Assembly (NCBI RefSeq): GCF_023953965.1
Contig: NZ_JAMLIX010000002.1
Location: forward strand, 1,054,001 to 1,118,000
DNA from: Bosea sp. (in: a-proteobacteria)
Lineage (GTDB): Bacteria > Pseudomonadota > Alphaproteobacteria > Rhizobiales > Beijerinckiaceae
Length of the DNA: 64,000 bases
Reading direction: 5' to 3'
How positions within the stretch are numbered: position 1 is the first letter of the stretch; every line of letters starts with the position of its first letter. The position numbers and the translations under genes were made by a program. Shown here one piece after another: positions 27,616 through 38,992 of the stretch. The notes beneath the pieces were generated by a model, which saw only the letters and a list, made by a program, of their open reading frames with translations, was not told where the DNA came from and searched no databases.

Positions 27616-29130
27616 CTACTGCCCGCGCCCGCTGCGGGCGGCGAAGCGGATCGCTTCCTCGGCGGCGCGGAACAGGGCCTTGGACTTGTTGATGCATTCC
27701 TCCTGCTCGGAGGCCGGGTTCGAATCGTAGACGATGCCGGCTCCGGCCTGGACATGCATGCGCCCGTCCTTGACGACCGCCGTGCGCAGCACGATGCAGG
27801 TGTCCATCTCGCCATTGGCGCCGAAATAGCCGATGCAGCCGGCATAGGCGCCGCGCGCGTCGTGCTCCAGCTCGTCGATGATCTCCATCGCCCTGACCTT
27901 CGGCGCGCCCGAGACCGTCCCGGCCGGGAAGCCGGCGATGAGCGCGGAGAGCGAATCGTGGCGCGGGTCGATCCTGCCCTCCACATTCGAGACGATGTGC
28001 ATCACCTGGCTGTAGCGCTCGACGGAGAAGGAATCGGTCACCTTGACCGTGCCGATCTCGGCGACGCGGCCGACATCGTTGCGCCCGAGATCGAGCAGCA
28101 TCAGGTGCTCGGCCCGCTCCTTCGGATCGGCCAGAAGCTCGGCGGCGAGAGCCTCGTCCTCGGCCTGGGTCGCGCCGCGCCGCCGCGTCCCGGCGAGCGG
28201 CCGGATCGTGACGGTGTCGCCCCTGAGCCGGACCAGGATCTCCGGGCTCGAGCAGACGATCTGGAAATCGCCGAAATCGAGATAGCAGAGGAAGGGCGAC
28301 GGGTTGACCCGCCGCAGCGCCCGGTAGAGCGCGAAGGGCGGCAGGACGAAGGGCGCCTCGAAGCGCTGCGACAGCACGACCTGGAAGATGTCGCCGGCGC
28401 GGATGTAGTCCTTCGCTCTCGCCACCATCGCGAGATAGTCGGCCTCGCTGGTGTTCGAGACCGTCCTGGGCTCCGGCAGGCTGGCGATATCGATGGCCGC
28501 CTCGGCGGGGAGGGGGCCTTCGAGCGCCTTCACCACAGCCTCCAGCCGCTCCTGCGCCCGTTCATAGGCGTGGCGCGCGTCGACGCCCGGCACGTGGCGG
28601 ACCGGGGTGACGACATGGATCTCGTCGCGCACCGCATCGAACACCACCATCAGCGTCGGCCGCGTCAGGATGGCGTCGGGCACGCCGGTGCCGGTCTCCT
28701 TCGGCTCGGGCAGGCGCTCCATCAGCCGCACCATGTCGTAGCCGAGATAGCCGAACACGCCGGACGCCATCGGCGGCAGCCCCTCGGCCTCCGGAACGGC
28801 GCTCTCCGCGAGCAGCGCGCGCAGGCTCTCGAAAGCCGGACGCGGATCGGCGAGGAAGCTCTCGCCCAGCGCCGGGCGGCAGAGCGACGCTTTGCCATGA
28901 TGGCAGCGCCAGATCAGGTCGGGCTCCAGCCCGATCATCGAGTAGCGGCCGCGCACGGCGCCGCCCTCGACCGATTCGAGCAGGAAGGCCGGGCCGGTCG
29001 TGGCGTGGCGCAGCTTCAGGAAGGCTGCGACCGGCGTCTCGCAATCGCCGACCAGCACCTGCCGCAGGAGCTGCGGCGCGCCGGTCTCGTAGAGCTCAGC
29101 GAAATGCTCGAACGCCTGGAGCGGCTGCAT
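27616..29130 (-). CDS. trpE: Anthranilate synthase component I
   Basis: Catalyses chorismate plus ammonia to anthranilate, the first step of tryptophan synthesis; 504 residues. Chorismate-binding motifs are present: IRAGDIFQVVLSQRF, PLAGTRRRG, EHLMLLDLGRNDVGRV, FPAGTVSGAPK and DSNPASEQEECINK. It is the free-standing form with no fused glutaminase domain. The ATG at 29130 lies just after the ppiD stop; a TTG two codons earlier overlaps it. trpG is not present, since the gene downstream is convergent and unrelated. Confidence 0.95.
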   Translation of the reverse strand: MQPLQAFEHFAELYETGAPQLLRQVLVGDCETPVAAFLKLRHATTGPAFLLESVEGGAVRGRYSMIGLEPDLIWRCHHGKASLCRPALGESFLADPRPAFESLRALLAESAVPEAEGLPPMASGVFGYLGYDMVRLMERLPEPKETGTGVPDAILTRPTLMVVFDAVRDEIHVVTPVRHVPGVDARHAYERAQERLEAVVKALEGPLPAEAAIDIASLPEPRTVSNTSEADYLAMVARAKDYIRAGDIFQVVLSQRFEAPFVLPPFALYRALRRVNPSPFLCYLDFGDFQIVCSSPEILVRLRGDTVTIRPLAGTRRRGATQAEDEALAAELLADPKERAEHLMLLDLGRNDVGRVAEIGTVKVTDSFSVERYSQVMHIVSNVEGRIDPRHDSLSALIAGFPAGTVSGAPKVRAMEIIDELEHDARGAYAGCIGYFGANGEMDTCIVLRTAVVKDGRMHVQAGAGIVYDSNPASEQEECINKSKALFRAAEEAIRFAARSGRGQ

Positions 29131-29132
29131 CG

Positions 29133-31049
29133 TCAATTCTGCGCCCCGCCGGTCGCGTTGCGGAACGCCGCCTCGTTGATGCTGACGCCGAGCTCTGCCT
29201 GCCGCTTGGCGACATATTGCAGCAGGATGTCCTCGCTCACGCTCGACGACAGCAGCCGCTCGAACTCGCCGGCCTCCTGCGTGGTCCGGACGTAAGGCGG
29301 GACGGTGGCCGAATCGACCCTGAACAGGATACGCCCGCCATCCGCGCCGGCGGCCGAGCCGCCCTTGCCGGCGAGCGTGCCGAAGACCTGGGCGACGACC
29401 GTGCCCGGCAGCTCCGGGCGCTCACCCTGCCGGGCAAGATCGGCCGCCGTCTCGATGGTCAGCCCGGCGGAGGCCGCGACCACATCGAAGCTCTCGCCCT
29501 TGTCGAGGCGCTCGACGAGCGCGCGCGCCTTGTCGGACAGCCGCGTGGCGGTCTCGTCGACGCGCCATTGCTTCTCGACCTCGGCCTTGACCTCCTCGAA
29601 GCTGCGCTCGCGCGCCGGATCGATCTTGGTGACGTCGAACCAGACATAGCCGGAATCGCGGGGAAGCCGGATCGCCTCGTTGTCGACGCCGATATCGGAG
29701 CGGAAGATCGCCTGCAGCGTCGCGTCGCCGCCGGGCAGGGCCTCCTCGCGGGAGCCGTCGGGGCGGCCGAGGGCGGCGTTCATCGGCCCGGCGCTGCGCA
29801 GCGCCAGGCCAAGCTCCTTGGCGATCTCGGCGAGCGGGCGGGCGGAGGCGCGCTGGTCCTCGATCTTGTCGTGCAGCTCGGTGACCCGGGCGGCGGCGCG
29901 GCTCGTCGCCAGCTCCTGCCTGACCTCGGCCGCGACCTCCTCGAAGGGGCGCACATGCGCGGCCTCGACCTTGGTCACGCGCAGCAGCACCGTGCCGAAG
30001 GCGCCGGCGACAGGCGCGCTGACGTCGCCTTCCTCGAGCGCGAAGGCGGCCTCGCGCACGGCGGGGTCGACCATCTGCTCGCGGGTGAAGGTGCCCAGCG
30101 TCAGGTCGGCGAAGGCGACGTTGCGCTCGGTCGCGATCTCGTCGAAGCTGTCGCCGCCATCGATCTTGGCCTTGGCGGCCTGCGCCTCCTCGGCGTTGGG
30201 GAAGGGGATCTGCTGCACGGTGCGCGTCTCGGCGGCGGTGAAGCGCTGCCCCTTGATCGCCTCGTAGCGGGCCCTGGTCTCCGCGTCGGAGACCTTGGAA
30301 GGGTCGGCCAGCGTCTCGGCCGTGATCGAGAGGATGTCGGCCGTGCGGAATTCCGGCGCGCGGAACATCGCCTTGCGATCGTTGAAGAAGCTCTTGAGCT
30401 GATCCTCGCTCGGCGCGGCGATCTCGCCGGCGGCGCTCGCCGGCATCCGGGCGAAGGTGATGGCGCGCTTCTCGTTGCGCAGGCGGTTGCCCTGCTCCTG
30501 CAAGGCGAGCGGCGCGGTGAGGCCGCCCACGATCAGCTCCGAGAGCTGCCGGCGCAGGATCGTCGTGCGCTGGAGCGCGACATAGCTCTGCTCGCTATAG
30601 CCGTTGGAGCGCAGGAGATCGTTGAACCGCGCCGAGGAGAACTGGCCGGCGGCGTCGCGGAAGGACGGGTCGTCGAAGATCAGGTTGCGGATGGTCTCGT
30701 CGGAGACCGCAAGCCCCAGGCGCTGCGCCGCCTGGTCGAGCGTCGCCTCGGTGATCAGGCGCGACAGCACCTGCCGGTCGAGGCCGAGCGCGCGCGCCAT
30801 CTCGGGCGATATCTGCCGGCGCTGCTGGCGGATCAGGTTCTGGATCTCGTTCTGATAGGCCGAGCGCATCTGCTCGAGGCCGATCTCGGTCTTGCCGACC
30901 GTCGCCACCGCGTTGCGGCCATAGCCGGTGAAGATGTCGCCGACGCCCCAGATCGCGAAGGAGAGGATGAGGAAGCCGAACATGACGGCGATGACGAGCT
31001 TCCCGAAGAAGCCCTGTCCCGCCTTGCGGATGCCCTGCATCATCATCAT
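29133..31049 (-). CDS. ppiD: SurA N-terminal/PpiD-like peptidyl-prolyl isomerase
   Basis: A membrane-anchored periplasmic folding factor of 638 residues. One N-terminal membrane helix (LVIAVMFGFLILSFAIWGVGDIF) is followed by a SurA-type chaperone region and a parvulin-like domain around residues 240-370. The remaining C-terminal part is helix-rich. The start is a run of four Met codons at 31049-31038, and the first is annotated. It precedes trpE by two bases, so they are probably co-transcribed. tpiA diverges on the other side. Confidence 0.88.
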   Translation of the reverse strand: MMMMQGIRKAGQGFFGKLVIAVMFGFLILSFAIWGVGDIFTGYGRNAVATVGKTEIGLEQMRSAYQNEIQNLIRQQRRQISPEMARALGLDRQVLSRLITEATLDQAAQRLGLAVSDETIRNLIFDDPSFRDAAGQFSSARFNDLLRSNGYSEQSYVALQRTTILRRQLSELIVGGLTAPLALQEQGNRLRNEKRAITFARMPASAAGEIAAPSEDQLKSFFNDRKAMFRAPEFRTADILSITAETLADPSKVSDAETRARYEAIKGQRFTAAETRTVQQIPFPNAEEAQAAKAKIDGGDSFDEIATERNVAFADLTLGTFTREQMVDPAVREAAFALEEGDVSAPVAGAFGTVLLRVTKVEAAHVRPFEEVAAEVRQELATSRAAARVTELHDKIEDQRASARPLAEIAKELGLALRSAGPMNAALGRPDGSREEALPGGDATLQAIFRSDIGVDNEAIRLPRDSGYVWFDVTKIDPARERSFEEVKAEVEKQWRVDETATRLSDKARALVERLDKGESFDVVAASAGLTIETAADLARQGERPELPGTVVAQVFGTLAGKGGSAAGADGGRILFRVDSATVPPYVRTTQEAGEFERLLSSSVSEDILLQYVAKRQAELGVSINEAAFRNATGGAQN

Positions 31050-31225
31050 GGAAGTTGTCTTTCCCTGACCCTGGTCCGTGGCGCGGCGACGAAGCCGCGC
31101 GTGTATGCCGGCGCTGCTTATAGGAACCGGCGGCGAAACCCGCAATCGCCGCGGCGGCTTCGCATGCGATTGCGGCGCCGAGCGGGCGTTGCTAGATCGC
31201 GGGAAGCTGATTTCGGAGGATTAAC

Positions 31226-31990
31226 GTGACGCGCAGCATCAAGCCGCTTGTGGCGGGAAACTGGAAGATGAACGGCCTGAAGGCCGACCTCGCCATCGCG
31301 GCCGAGGTGGCGAAGGGCTATGACGGGCCGCTGAAGCAGGCCGTCGACCTCGCCATCTGCCCACCCGCCAGCCTGCTCTTCGCGGCGAGCGCGGCGCTGA
31401 TCGGCGCGCGCATCGCGACCGGTGGCCAGGATTGCAGCCCGCAGGAGGCCGGCGCCTTCACCGGCGAGGTTTCCGCCGCGATGCTGGCCGATGCCGGGGC
31501 GGCATTCTGCATCGTCGGCCATTCCGAGCGCCGCACGCTGCACGGCGAGACCAACGCCACGGTCAAGGCCAAGGCGGAAGCCGCGCAGAAGGCGCTGCTG
31601 GTGCCGATCGTCTGCGTCGGCGAGACGAAGGACGAGCGCGAGGCCGGCAAGGCGCTCGCCGTCGTCAAGAAGCAGCTGCGCGGCTCGGTGCCCGAGGGCG
31701 CGACGCCTGCGACGCTCGTCGTCGCCTATGAACCGGTCTGGGCGATCGGCACGGGGCTGACGCCGACCGCCGCCGACGTCGCCGAGATGCACGAGGCGAT
31801 CCGCGCGGAACTGGGCCGCCTGCTCGGCAGGCAGGCCGCCGCCGGCGTGCGCCTGCTCTATGGCGGTTCGGTCAAGCCCTCGAACGCCGCCGAGCTGATG
31901 AACGTCGTAAACGTCGACGGAGCGCTGGTCGGCGGCGCCAGCCTCAAGGCCGGGGAATTCCTGGCGATCGCCCGGGCCTGCGCCACCTGA
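31226..31990 (+). CDS. tpiA: Triosephosphate isomerase
   Basis: Interconverts dihydroxyacetone phosphate and glyceraldehyde 3-phosphate; 254 residues. Catalytic residues are visible: Asn and Lys in GNWKMN, His in IVGHSERR, and Glu in AYEPVWAIGTG. The phosphate loop LLYGGSVKP is present near the C-terminus. The start is GTG at 31226, supported by a CGGAGGA ribosome-binding site 6-8 bases upstream. secG and pyrG follow on the same strand. Confidence 0.96.
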   Translation: MTRSIKPLVAGNWKMNGLKADLAIAAEVAKGYDGPLKQAVDLAICPPASLLFAASAALIGARIATGGQDCSPQEAGAFTGEVSAAMLADAGAAFCIVGHSERRTLHGETNATVKAKAEAAQKALLVPIVCVGETKDEREAGKALAVVKKQLRGSVPEGATPATLVVAYEPVWAIGTGLTPTAADVAEMHEAIRAELGRLLGRQAAAGVRLLYGGSVKPSNAAELMNVVNVDGALVGGASLKAGEFLAIARACAT

Positions 31991-32104
31991 GGGGTGGCGC
32001 AGCCGGCGGGCCCGTGTTATGTGCGCGGCCGAATTCGCCTCGATCTTCGAGGAGGAGCGGGCGGCCCTTGGCGGCGGCCCGCGCCATGCCCATTTCGTGA
32101 GACC

Positions 32105-32518
32105 ATGCAGCACGTTCTCATCGTCATCCATCTGATCATCGTCGTCGCGCTCGTCGGCGTCGTGCTCCTGCAGCGCTCCGAAGGCGGCGGCCTCGGCATG
32201 GGCTCCGGCGGGGGCGGCGGCGTCGGCGGCTTCATGACCGGCCGCGGCCAGGCCAACGCTCTGACGCGGGCGACCGCGATCCTCGCAGGTCTGTTCTTCC
32301 TGACCTCGATCATCCTGGCGGTGATGGCCAATACCGGCCGCACCCAGCGCTCGATCCTCGACGGCGCGCCCGCGACCTCGGCCCCGGCCGTGCCCGGCGC
32401 GCCGGCAGGGCCGAGCGCCCCCAATGCGGGCGGCGGCGTCCTCGACCAGTTGCGCCAGATGCAGAACCAGAACCAGGGCGGCGCCCAGCCGCCGACGCCG
32501 GCAGCGCCGCAGCAGTAG
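32105..32518 (+). CDS. secG: SecG subunit of the preprotein translocase
   Basis: An accessory inner-membrane subunit of SecYEG, 137 residues. Two membrane helices (residues 4-22 and about 57-75) flank the conserved loop QRSEGGGLGMGSGGG. The C-terminal 55 residues are Pro/Ala/Gln-rich and look disordered, an extension common in alphaproteobacterial SecG. The ATG at 32105 gives the standard N-terminus MQHVLIVIH. It sits between tpiA and pyrG. Confidence 0.93.
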   Translation: MQHVLIVIHLIIVVALVGVVLLQRSEGGGLGMGSGGGGGVGGFMTGRGQANALTRATAILAGLFFLTSIILAVMANTGRTQRSILDGAPATSAPAVPGAPAGPSAPNAGGGVLDQLRQMQNQNQGGAQPPTPAAPQQ

Positions 32519-32526
32519 ACGGGCAG

Positions 32527-32553
32527 GGGCCGGGAAACCGGCCCTTCGCTTTT
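32527..32553 (+). terminator. Intrinsic terminator after secG
   Basis: A 7-base GC stem (GGGCCGG with CCGGCCC) and GAAA loop are followed by a T-rich stretch (TTCGCTTTT). A second GC hairpin follows at about 32561-32583, so the two may work together to end secG transcription before pyrG. Confidence 0.65.
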
Positions 32554-32670
32554 GTATGGGGCGGGGCCGGGCGACCGGCCCGCTCTTGTGTGGACAAGCG
32601 CGCAGAGCAAGGCGGGGCTGCACTGCGGGCGCTTAGCGAATCGAACCCGTGGCGATAGAGGTGCGCTCCC

Positions 32671-34299
<1,629 letters not shown>

Positions 34300-34369
34300 G
34301 GCCCGGTTGCCCTCCGGCTAAAAAGCGCTCTAGCTTTGGGCTCCGATACGCCCGTCGAAAGAGCCTGCC

Positions 34370-35251
34370 ATGCCTGCACCAGCCTCAACGCCCCGCGGCC
34401 TCGACCATCTCGTCATCGGCGTCCGCGATCTCGACGCCGCCGGCAGCTTCTACGAGAAGCTCGGCTTCAGCGTCGGCGCCCGCAACCGCCATCCCTGGGG
34501 CACCGAGAACCGGATCGTGCAGTTCCCCGGCTCCTTCCTCGAGCTGATCGCGATCGCCGACGCAGCCGCCATCCCGCCGCATGGCGAGCGCCGCTTCTCC
34601 TTCGGCGCCTTCGTCCGCGAGGCGCTGGCCGGTCAGGGCGAGGGGCTGTCGATGCTGGTCCTGGAAAGCACCGACGCCAAGGCTGACGCCGCCACCTTCA
34701 AGGCGCTGGGCATCGGCGATTTCGAGCCCTTCTTCTTCGAGCGCCGGGGCAGGCGGCCGGACGGCAGCGATGTCCGCGTCGCCTTCGAGCTCGCCTTCGC
34801 CGCCGATCCGCGCGCGCCGGAATGCGGCTTCTTCGTCTGCCAGCAGCTCGAGCCGCAGAATTTCTGGAACCCGGAGTTCCAGCGGCATCCGAACGGGGCG
34901 AGCGCGCTCACCGCCGCCGTGATGCTGGCCGAGGAGCCCGCCTTCCACCGCGCCTTCCTGTCGGCTTTCAGCGGCGGCGCCGAGGTGCTGGAAGGCAATG
35001 AGGATTACGTGCTCGCCTTGCCGCGCGGGCGCATCGACGTGCTCGATCCCGAGGCGGCGCAGGGCGCCTATCATGTCGAGCCGGATACGACGCCGGCCCG
35101 CTTCCTCGGTTTCTGCGTCTCGGTGCCCGATCTCGATGCCGTGGCGGAGCGCCTGACCACGGCCGAGCTGCCGTTCCAGTGCAGCGACGAGCGGCTCTTC
35201 GTGCCGGCCGAGGCGGCCTTCGGCTGCATGGTGGCCTTCGAGCAGGGGTGA
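34370..35251 (+). CDS. Glyoxalase-like (VOC superfamily) protein
   Basis: A protein of 293 residues starting with a VOC-fold segment (GLDHLVIGVRDLDAAGSFYEKLGF) of the glyoxalase-like domain type. Candidate metal ligands include the N-terminal His in DHLVIG and Glu in FLELIAI. A second, weaker VOC-like half begins near residue 245 (RFLGFCVSVPDLDAVAERL), so the protein may be a tandem domain. The substrate is unknown. It lies 70 bases after pyrG on the same strand and converges with opgH. Confidence 0.85.
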   Translation: MPAPASTPRGLDHLVIGVRDLDAAGSFYEKLGFSVGARNRHPWGTENRIVQFPGSFLELIAIADAAAIPPHGERRFSFGAFVREALAGQGEGLSMLVLESTDAKADAATFKALGIGDFEPFFFERRGRRPDGSDVRVAFELAFAADPRAPECGFFVCQQLEPQNFWNPEFQRHPNGASALTAAVMLAEEPAFHRAFLSAFSGGAEVLEGNEDYVLALPRGRIDVLDPEAAQGAYHVEPDTTPARFLGFCVSVPDLDAVAERLTTAELPFQCSDERLFVPAEAAFGCMVAFEQG

Positions 35252-35261
35252 AGGGCCGGTC

Positions 35262-37445
35262 TCAGCCCTTCGCCTCCACCGGCGGCAGCGAGGCGAGCAG
35301 CCCGATCAGGGCGCGGTCGTGCAGCACGACCATGCGCTCCTTCGGCTTCAGCCAGATCGCCGCGTCCTCGACCGTCTCGGCATCGACGAGCTTGGCTTGG
35401 GCCACGGCGCGGTCCGGCTCGATCTCGCCGCGCCGGCGCGGCTGGCCAAAGGGCAGCATCAGCTCGTGCGCGTGGCGGAGTTCCGCATCGGCATGGAGCG
35501 CCCTGATGCCGTCGGCCTCGTCGAAGCCGGCCTGCTCGAACTCGGCCTGCAGTTCGTTGGCGCGCGTCGCGATCGCGGGCGGGGCGCCTTCCTCCGGCGT
35601 CAGCAAAAGCTTGCGGCTCTTCAGCCAGAGCCCGATGGCGAGCTGCCCCGAAGCCCAGGACAGCGGGATCGCCAGCACGAGGCCGACGATGGTTGGCGAC
35701 ATCCAGGCGAAGAGCGAGGTCGCGATCATGAAGGCCGAGAGGCCGGTGACGATGCCGAGCACGGTGTGCGTCCGGTGCCGGCGCACGATGTCCTGCAACG
35801 GGATGGAGCCGTCGTCGCGCCGCTGCGGGTTCCAGCCGGTGTCGCGCCCGAGCAGGATCTGGAAGACCGAGCCGGACTGGATCAGCATCATGATCGGCGC
35901 GAAGAAGGCCGAGAACAGGACCTCGATCAGTGCCGAGACGATCAGGCGGATCGCGCCGCCGCCGGCCCGCCTGAGCTTGCCGTTGAACAGCGTCAGGATG
36001 AGGCCGAACAGCTTCGGCGCCAGCAGGATCGCCATGGTCAGCGCGAACAGCCGCAAGGCGCGCTCGGGGTCGAAACGCGGCCAGACCGGGAAGAGCGTGA
36101 ATTCCTGGGTGAAGTACTCCGGCCGCGCGTAGTTGACCTGCAGCACGATCAGGATGCCGACCACGAGCTGCATCAGCCACAGCGGCGAGGCGAGGTAGCC
36201 CATGATGCCGGTGGCGAAGTGCTGGCGCGTCGCCGTCACGAAGCCCTTGGCTCCCATGATCCGCGCATGCTGGAGATTGCCCTGGCACCAGCGCCGGTCG
36301 CGCACCGAGATGTCGATCAGCGAAGGCGGGCTCTCCTCATAGGAGCCCGTCAGGGTGGGCAGCATGTAGACCGACCAGCCGGCGCGGCGCATCAGCGCCG
36401 CCTCGACGAAGTCGTGGCTCAGCACATGCCCGCCGAAAGGCGGCTTGCCCTTCAGGTCCGGCAGGCCGCAATGATCGGCGAAGGCCTTGGTCCTGATGAT
36501 GGCGTTGTGGCCCCAGTAATTGCCGTCGCGGCCGGACCACATGGCGAGCCCCGTCGCGATCACCGGCCCGTAGACGCGGGCGGCGAATTGCTGGAGCCGC
36601 GCGAAGAAGGTGTTGCGGTTGATGATCAGCGGCAGCGACTGGATGATGCCGGCATCGGGATCGGCCTCCATCGCGGCGGCGAGCCGCACGATGCAGGTGC
36701 CGGTCATCAGGCTGTCGGCGTCGAGCACGACCATGTGCTCGTAGAGCCCGCCCCAGCGCGTCACGAAATCGGCGATGTTGCCGGCCTTGCGGTGGTGGTT
36801 CTTCGGCCGGTGGCGATAGTAGACGCGGGCGTCCGGCCCCAGCCGCTCGCGCAGCGCCAGGAAGGCGCGCTCCTCCGCCACCCAGATATCCGGGTTGGTG
36901 GTGTCGGATACGACGAAATAGTCGAAATGCGCGCCCAGGCCCGTCGCCTCGACCGATTCGCGGATCGCCGCCACCGCCGCGAAGATGCGCGCCGAGGATT
37001 CGTTGTAGATCGGCATCACCACGACGGTGCGGTGCTTCAGGCTCTCGGCCCTCTCCGCCCGGCCGGCGCCGAAGAGCACGCCGAAGAAGCCGAGCAGCGC
37101 GCTGGTGAAGGCGAGCGCGATCCAGGAGAAGTTGATCGTGAACAGCACGAGCAGGGCGTACTGCAGCAAGGTCGTGCGGCTGACCGACACGACATGATAC
37201 ATCTCCCAGGCGCCGAAGCCGGTGAGCGCGAGCCCGCCGCCGAAGACGAAGAGGCGCTTCAGCCAGGGCGTCGTCCAGTTCCGCGGCGCGGCGGGGGCGC
37301 GGCGCTCCGACGCCTTCCAGCTGCGGAAGGACTGCACCGGCATGACGAGCGGCGCCTCGGGGGGCGTGGCCGGCTCGCGGGCGGCGCTGTAGCCGCGCGG
37401 CTCCGCTTCCAGGGCGTCGCGGCGGGCCACGCTCACCAGGTCCAT
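35262..37445 (-). CDS. opgH: Glucans biosynthesis glucosyltransferase OpgH
   Basis: An inner-membrane family-2 glycosyltransferase, 727 residues, that polymerises the glucan backbone of osmoregulated periplasmic glucans. N-terminal helices precede the catalytic domain, which shows VVVMPIYNE, the DAD-type motif in VVLDADSLMTG, and the QxxRW-type motif as RDRRWCQGN. C-terminal membrane segments follow. It overlaps the end of opgG by 13 bases, so opgG and opgH are coupled. Confidence 0.93.
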   Translation of the reverse strand: MDLVSVARRDALEAEPRGYSAAREPATPPEAPLVMPVQSFRSWKASERRAPAAPRNWTTPWLKRLFVFGGGLALTGFGAWEMYHVVSVSRTTLLQYALLVLFTINFSWIALAFTSALLGFFGVLFGAGRAERAESLKHRTVVVMPIYNESSARIFAAVAAIRESVEATGLGAHFDYFVVSDTTNPDIWVAEERAFLALRERLGPDARVYYRHRPKNHHRKAGNIADFVTRWGGLYEHMVVLDADSLMTGTCIVRLAAAMEADPDAGIIQSLPLIINRNTFFARLQQFAARVYGPVIATGLAMWSGRDGNYWGHNAIIRTKAFADHCGLPDLKGKPPFGGHVLSHDFVEAALMRRAGWSVYMLPTLTGSYEESPPSLIDISVRDRRWCQGNLQHARIMGAKGFVTATRQHFATGIMGYLASPLWLMQLVVGILIVLQVNYARPEYFTQEFTLFPVWPRFDPERALRLFALTMAILLAPKLFGLILTLFNGKLRRAGGGAIRLIVSALIEVLFSAFFAPIMMLIQSGSVFQILLGRDTGWNPQRRDDGSIPLQDIVRRHRTHTVLGIVTGLSAFMIATSLFAWMSPTIVGLVLAIPLSWASGQLAIGLWLKSRKLLLTPEEGAPPAIATRANELQAEFEQAGFDEADGIRALHADAELRHAHELMLPFGQPRRRGEIEPDRAVAQAKLVDAETVEDAAIWLKPKERMVVLHDRALIGLLASLPPVEAKG

Positions 37446-38992
37446 CGGTTCAACCAGGTCTCGGAGACGGGCTCCTCGCCCGCGCGCAGGACGAGCCTCA
37501 GCTCCGACAGATTCTCGTTGCCGGGGTCGACCTCGAAGCCGACGCGCATCAGCTTGCGCTCAGGATAGGACCACAGCCTTATGCCGTGGACGGCGCCGGG
37601 CTGGGCCGTGATCGTCGCCCGCGTCGCGGCGACGAGGGCGGGATCGGCGAGCCTCTCGCCGGTGAAGTCGACGATGAAGCGCCGCCGGCGTCCCTGCGAG
37701 CCCTTGCCCTGCCGCGAGCGGACGGCGATCGCCAGCTCCGGGCGCTCCGGCGGCTGCCAGCACCAGGCCTGGCGATAGCTCAGCGCCGTCTCGCTGCCGG
37801 CCGCGAGCGGCTGCTTCGGCCGCCAGTACATGATGATGTTCTTGTTCGGCTCCGAATCGCTCGGGATCTCGATGAGCTGGACCGAGCCGGCACCCCAGTC
37901 GCCGAGGGGCTCGATCCAGATGCTCGGCCGGAGCTCGAAGCGCTGCTCGTCGTCCTGGAAGGCGGCGGGGTCGCGCTCGCGCTGCACCAGCCCGAAGCCC
38001 TTGGGGTTCTCGTCGACGAAGGAGGAGACCTGCAAGGTCGCCGGGTTGTTGACCGGCCGGTAGATCCATTCGCCCGCGCCCGAGCGCATCTGCACGCCGG
38101 AGACTTCGCCGATCGACGGCCTGATGTCGTCGAAGACGCGCCGGCTCTGCGGGCCCGACAGGAAGGTGGCGCTGGCGCAGCCGAAGCCGACATGATCCAG
38201 CGCCTGTCGCGCGAACAGCGTCATCTCGACGTCGACGAAGGTGACGTCGCCGGGCCTGAGCGTCATCCGCACGGCGCCGACGACGCTTTCGGAATCGAGC
38301 AGGCCGTGAATCACCAGCGAGCCGACCGCCGGGCTCGGCCTCTCGATCCAGAAGGCCCGGAAGAACGGCAGTTCCTCGCCGCGCGTCTCGCCGGGTCGCA
38401 GGATCAGCGCGCGCGCCATCGCCCCGAAGTTCTGGCCGCGCGCCAGGGCGCGGAAGAAGGTCCCGCCCTGGAAGACCGCGACCTCGAAGGGCCGCTCGAG
38501 CCCGGCCGTGATCCGCATGCCGGAGAATTGCAGGTCGAGATTGGCCGGAGGCGGCGCGACGCGCCCGTAATCGAACTTGCCGCGATCGAAGCCGATGCGA
38601 CGCACCGTGCCCTCCTCGATCGTGAACAGGCTGACCGGATTGGAGAAGATATGGCCGCGATGCAGGGGCTCGACGGTGAAGCCGCGATTCTCGCCGGCCC
38701 AGACCGTGGCGCCCGGCTGCATCCGGATCGCGGCATATTGGTCGGCGGGCAGGGAAGCATAGCCTTCCGGCAGGTCGTTGGCGTTGAGCGCGATCATCGG
38801 GCGCTGAGCCAGAAGCCGCGCCACGTCGACCACGACCGCGGGATCGAAACGCTGTCCGTCCATGAGGGCGGGGATGTTGAAGGAGGCCGCGCCGGTCGGA
38901 GCCTGTGCGGCGCCGGGGCCCGCCAGCGAGAGCAGCAACGCGCCGCTGCCTGCCCCCTCCAGAAACTGCCTGCGATTCAAGGGTTTCGACAT
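37433..38992 (-). CDS. opgG: Periplasmic glucan biosynthesis protein OpgG/OpgD
   Basis: A periplasmic partner of OpgH in glucan synthesis, 519 residues. Family segments include FDPAVVVDVARLLAQRP, the NPVSLFTIEEG region and IIMYWRPKQPL. The N-terminus carries a twin-arginine signal (NRRQFLEGAGSGALLL), which is more typical of OpgD than of OpgG in enterobacteria; the single copy here may do both jobs. The ATG at 38992 was preferred to a TTG at 39001. It leads the opgGH operon. Confidence 0.9.
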   Translation of the reverse strand: MSKPLNRRQFLEGAGSGALLLSLAGPGAAQAPTGAASFNIPALMDGQRFDPAVVVDVARLLAQRPMIALNANDLPEGYASLPADQYAAIRMQPGATVWAGENRGFTVEPLHRGHIFSNPVSLFTIEEGTVRRIGFDRGKFDYGRVAPPPANLDLQFSGMRITAGLERPFEVAVFQGGTFFRALARGQNFGAMARALILRPGETRGEELPFFRAFWIERPSPAVGSLVIHGLLDSESVVGAVRMTLRPGDVTFVDVEMTLFARQALDHVGFGCASATFLSGPQSRRVFDDIRPSIGEVSGVQMRSGAGEWIYRPVNNPATLQVSSFVDENPKGFGLVQRERDPAAFQDDEQRFELRPSIWIEPLGDWGAGSVQLIEIPSDSEPNKNIIMYWRPKQPLAAGSETALSYRQAWCWQPPERPELAIAVRSRQGKGSQGRRRRFIVDFTGERLADPALVAATRATITAQPGAVHGIRLWSYPERKLMRVGFEVDPGNENLSELRLVLRAGEEPVSETWLNRWTW

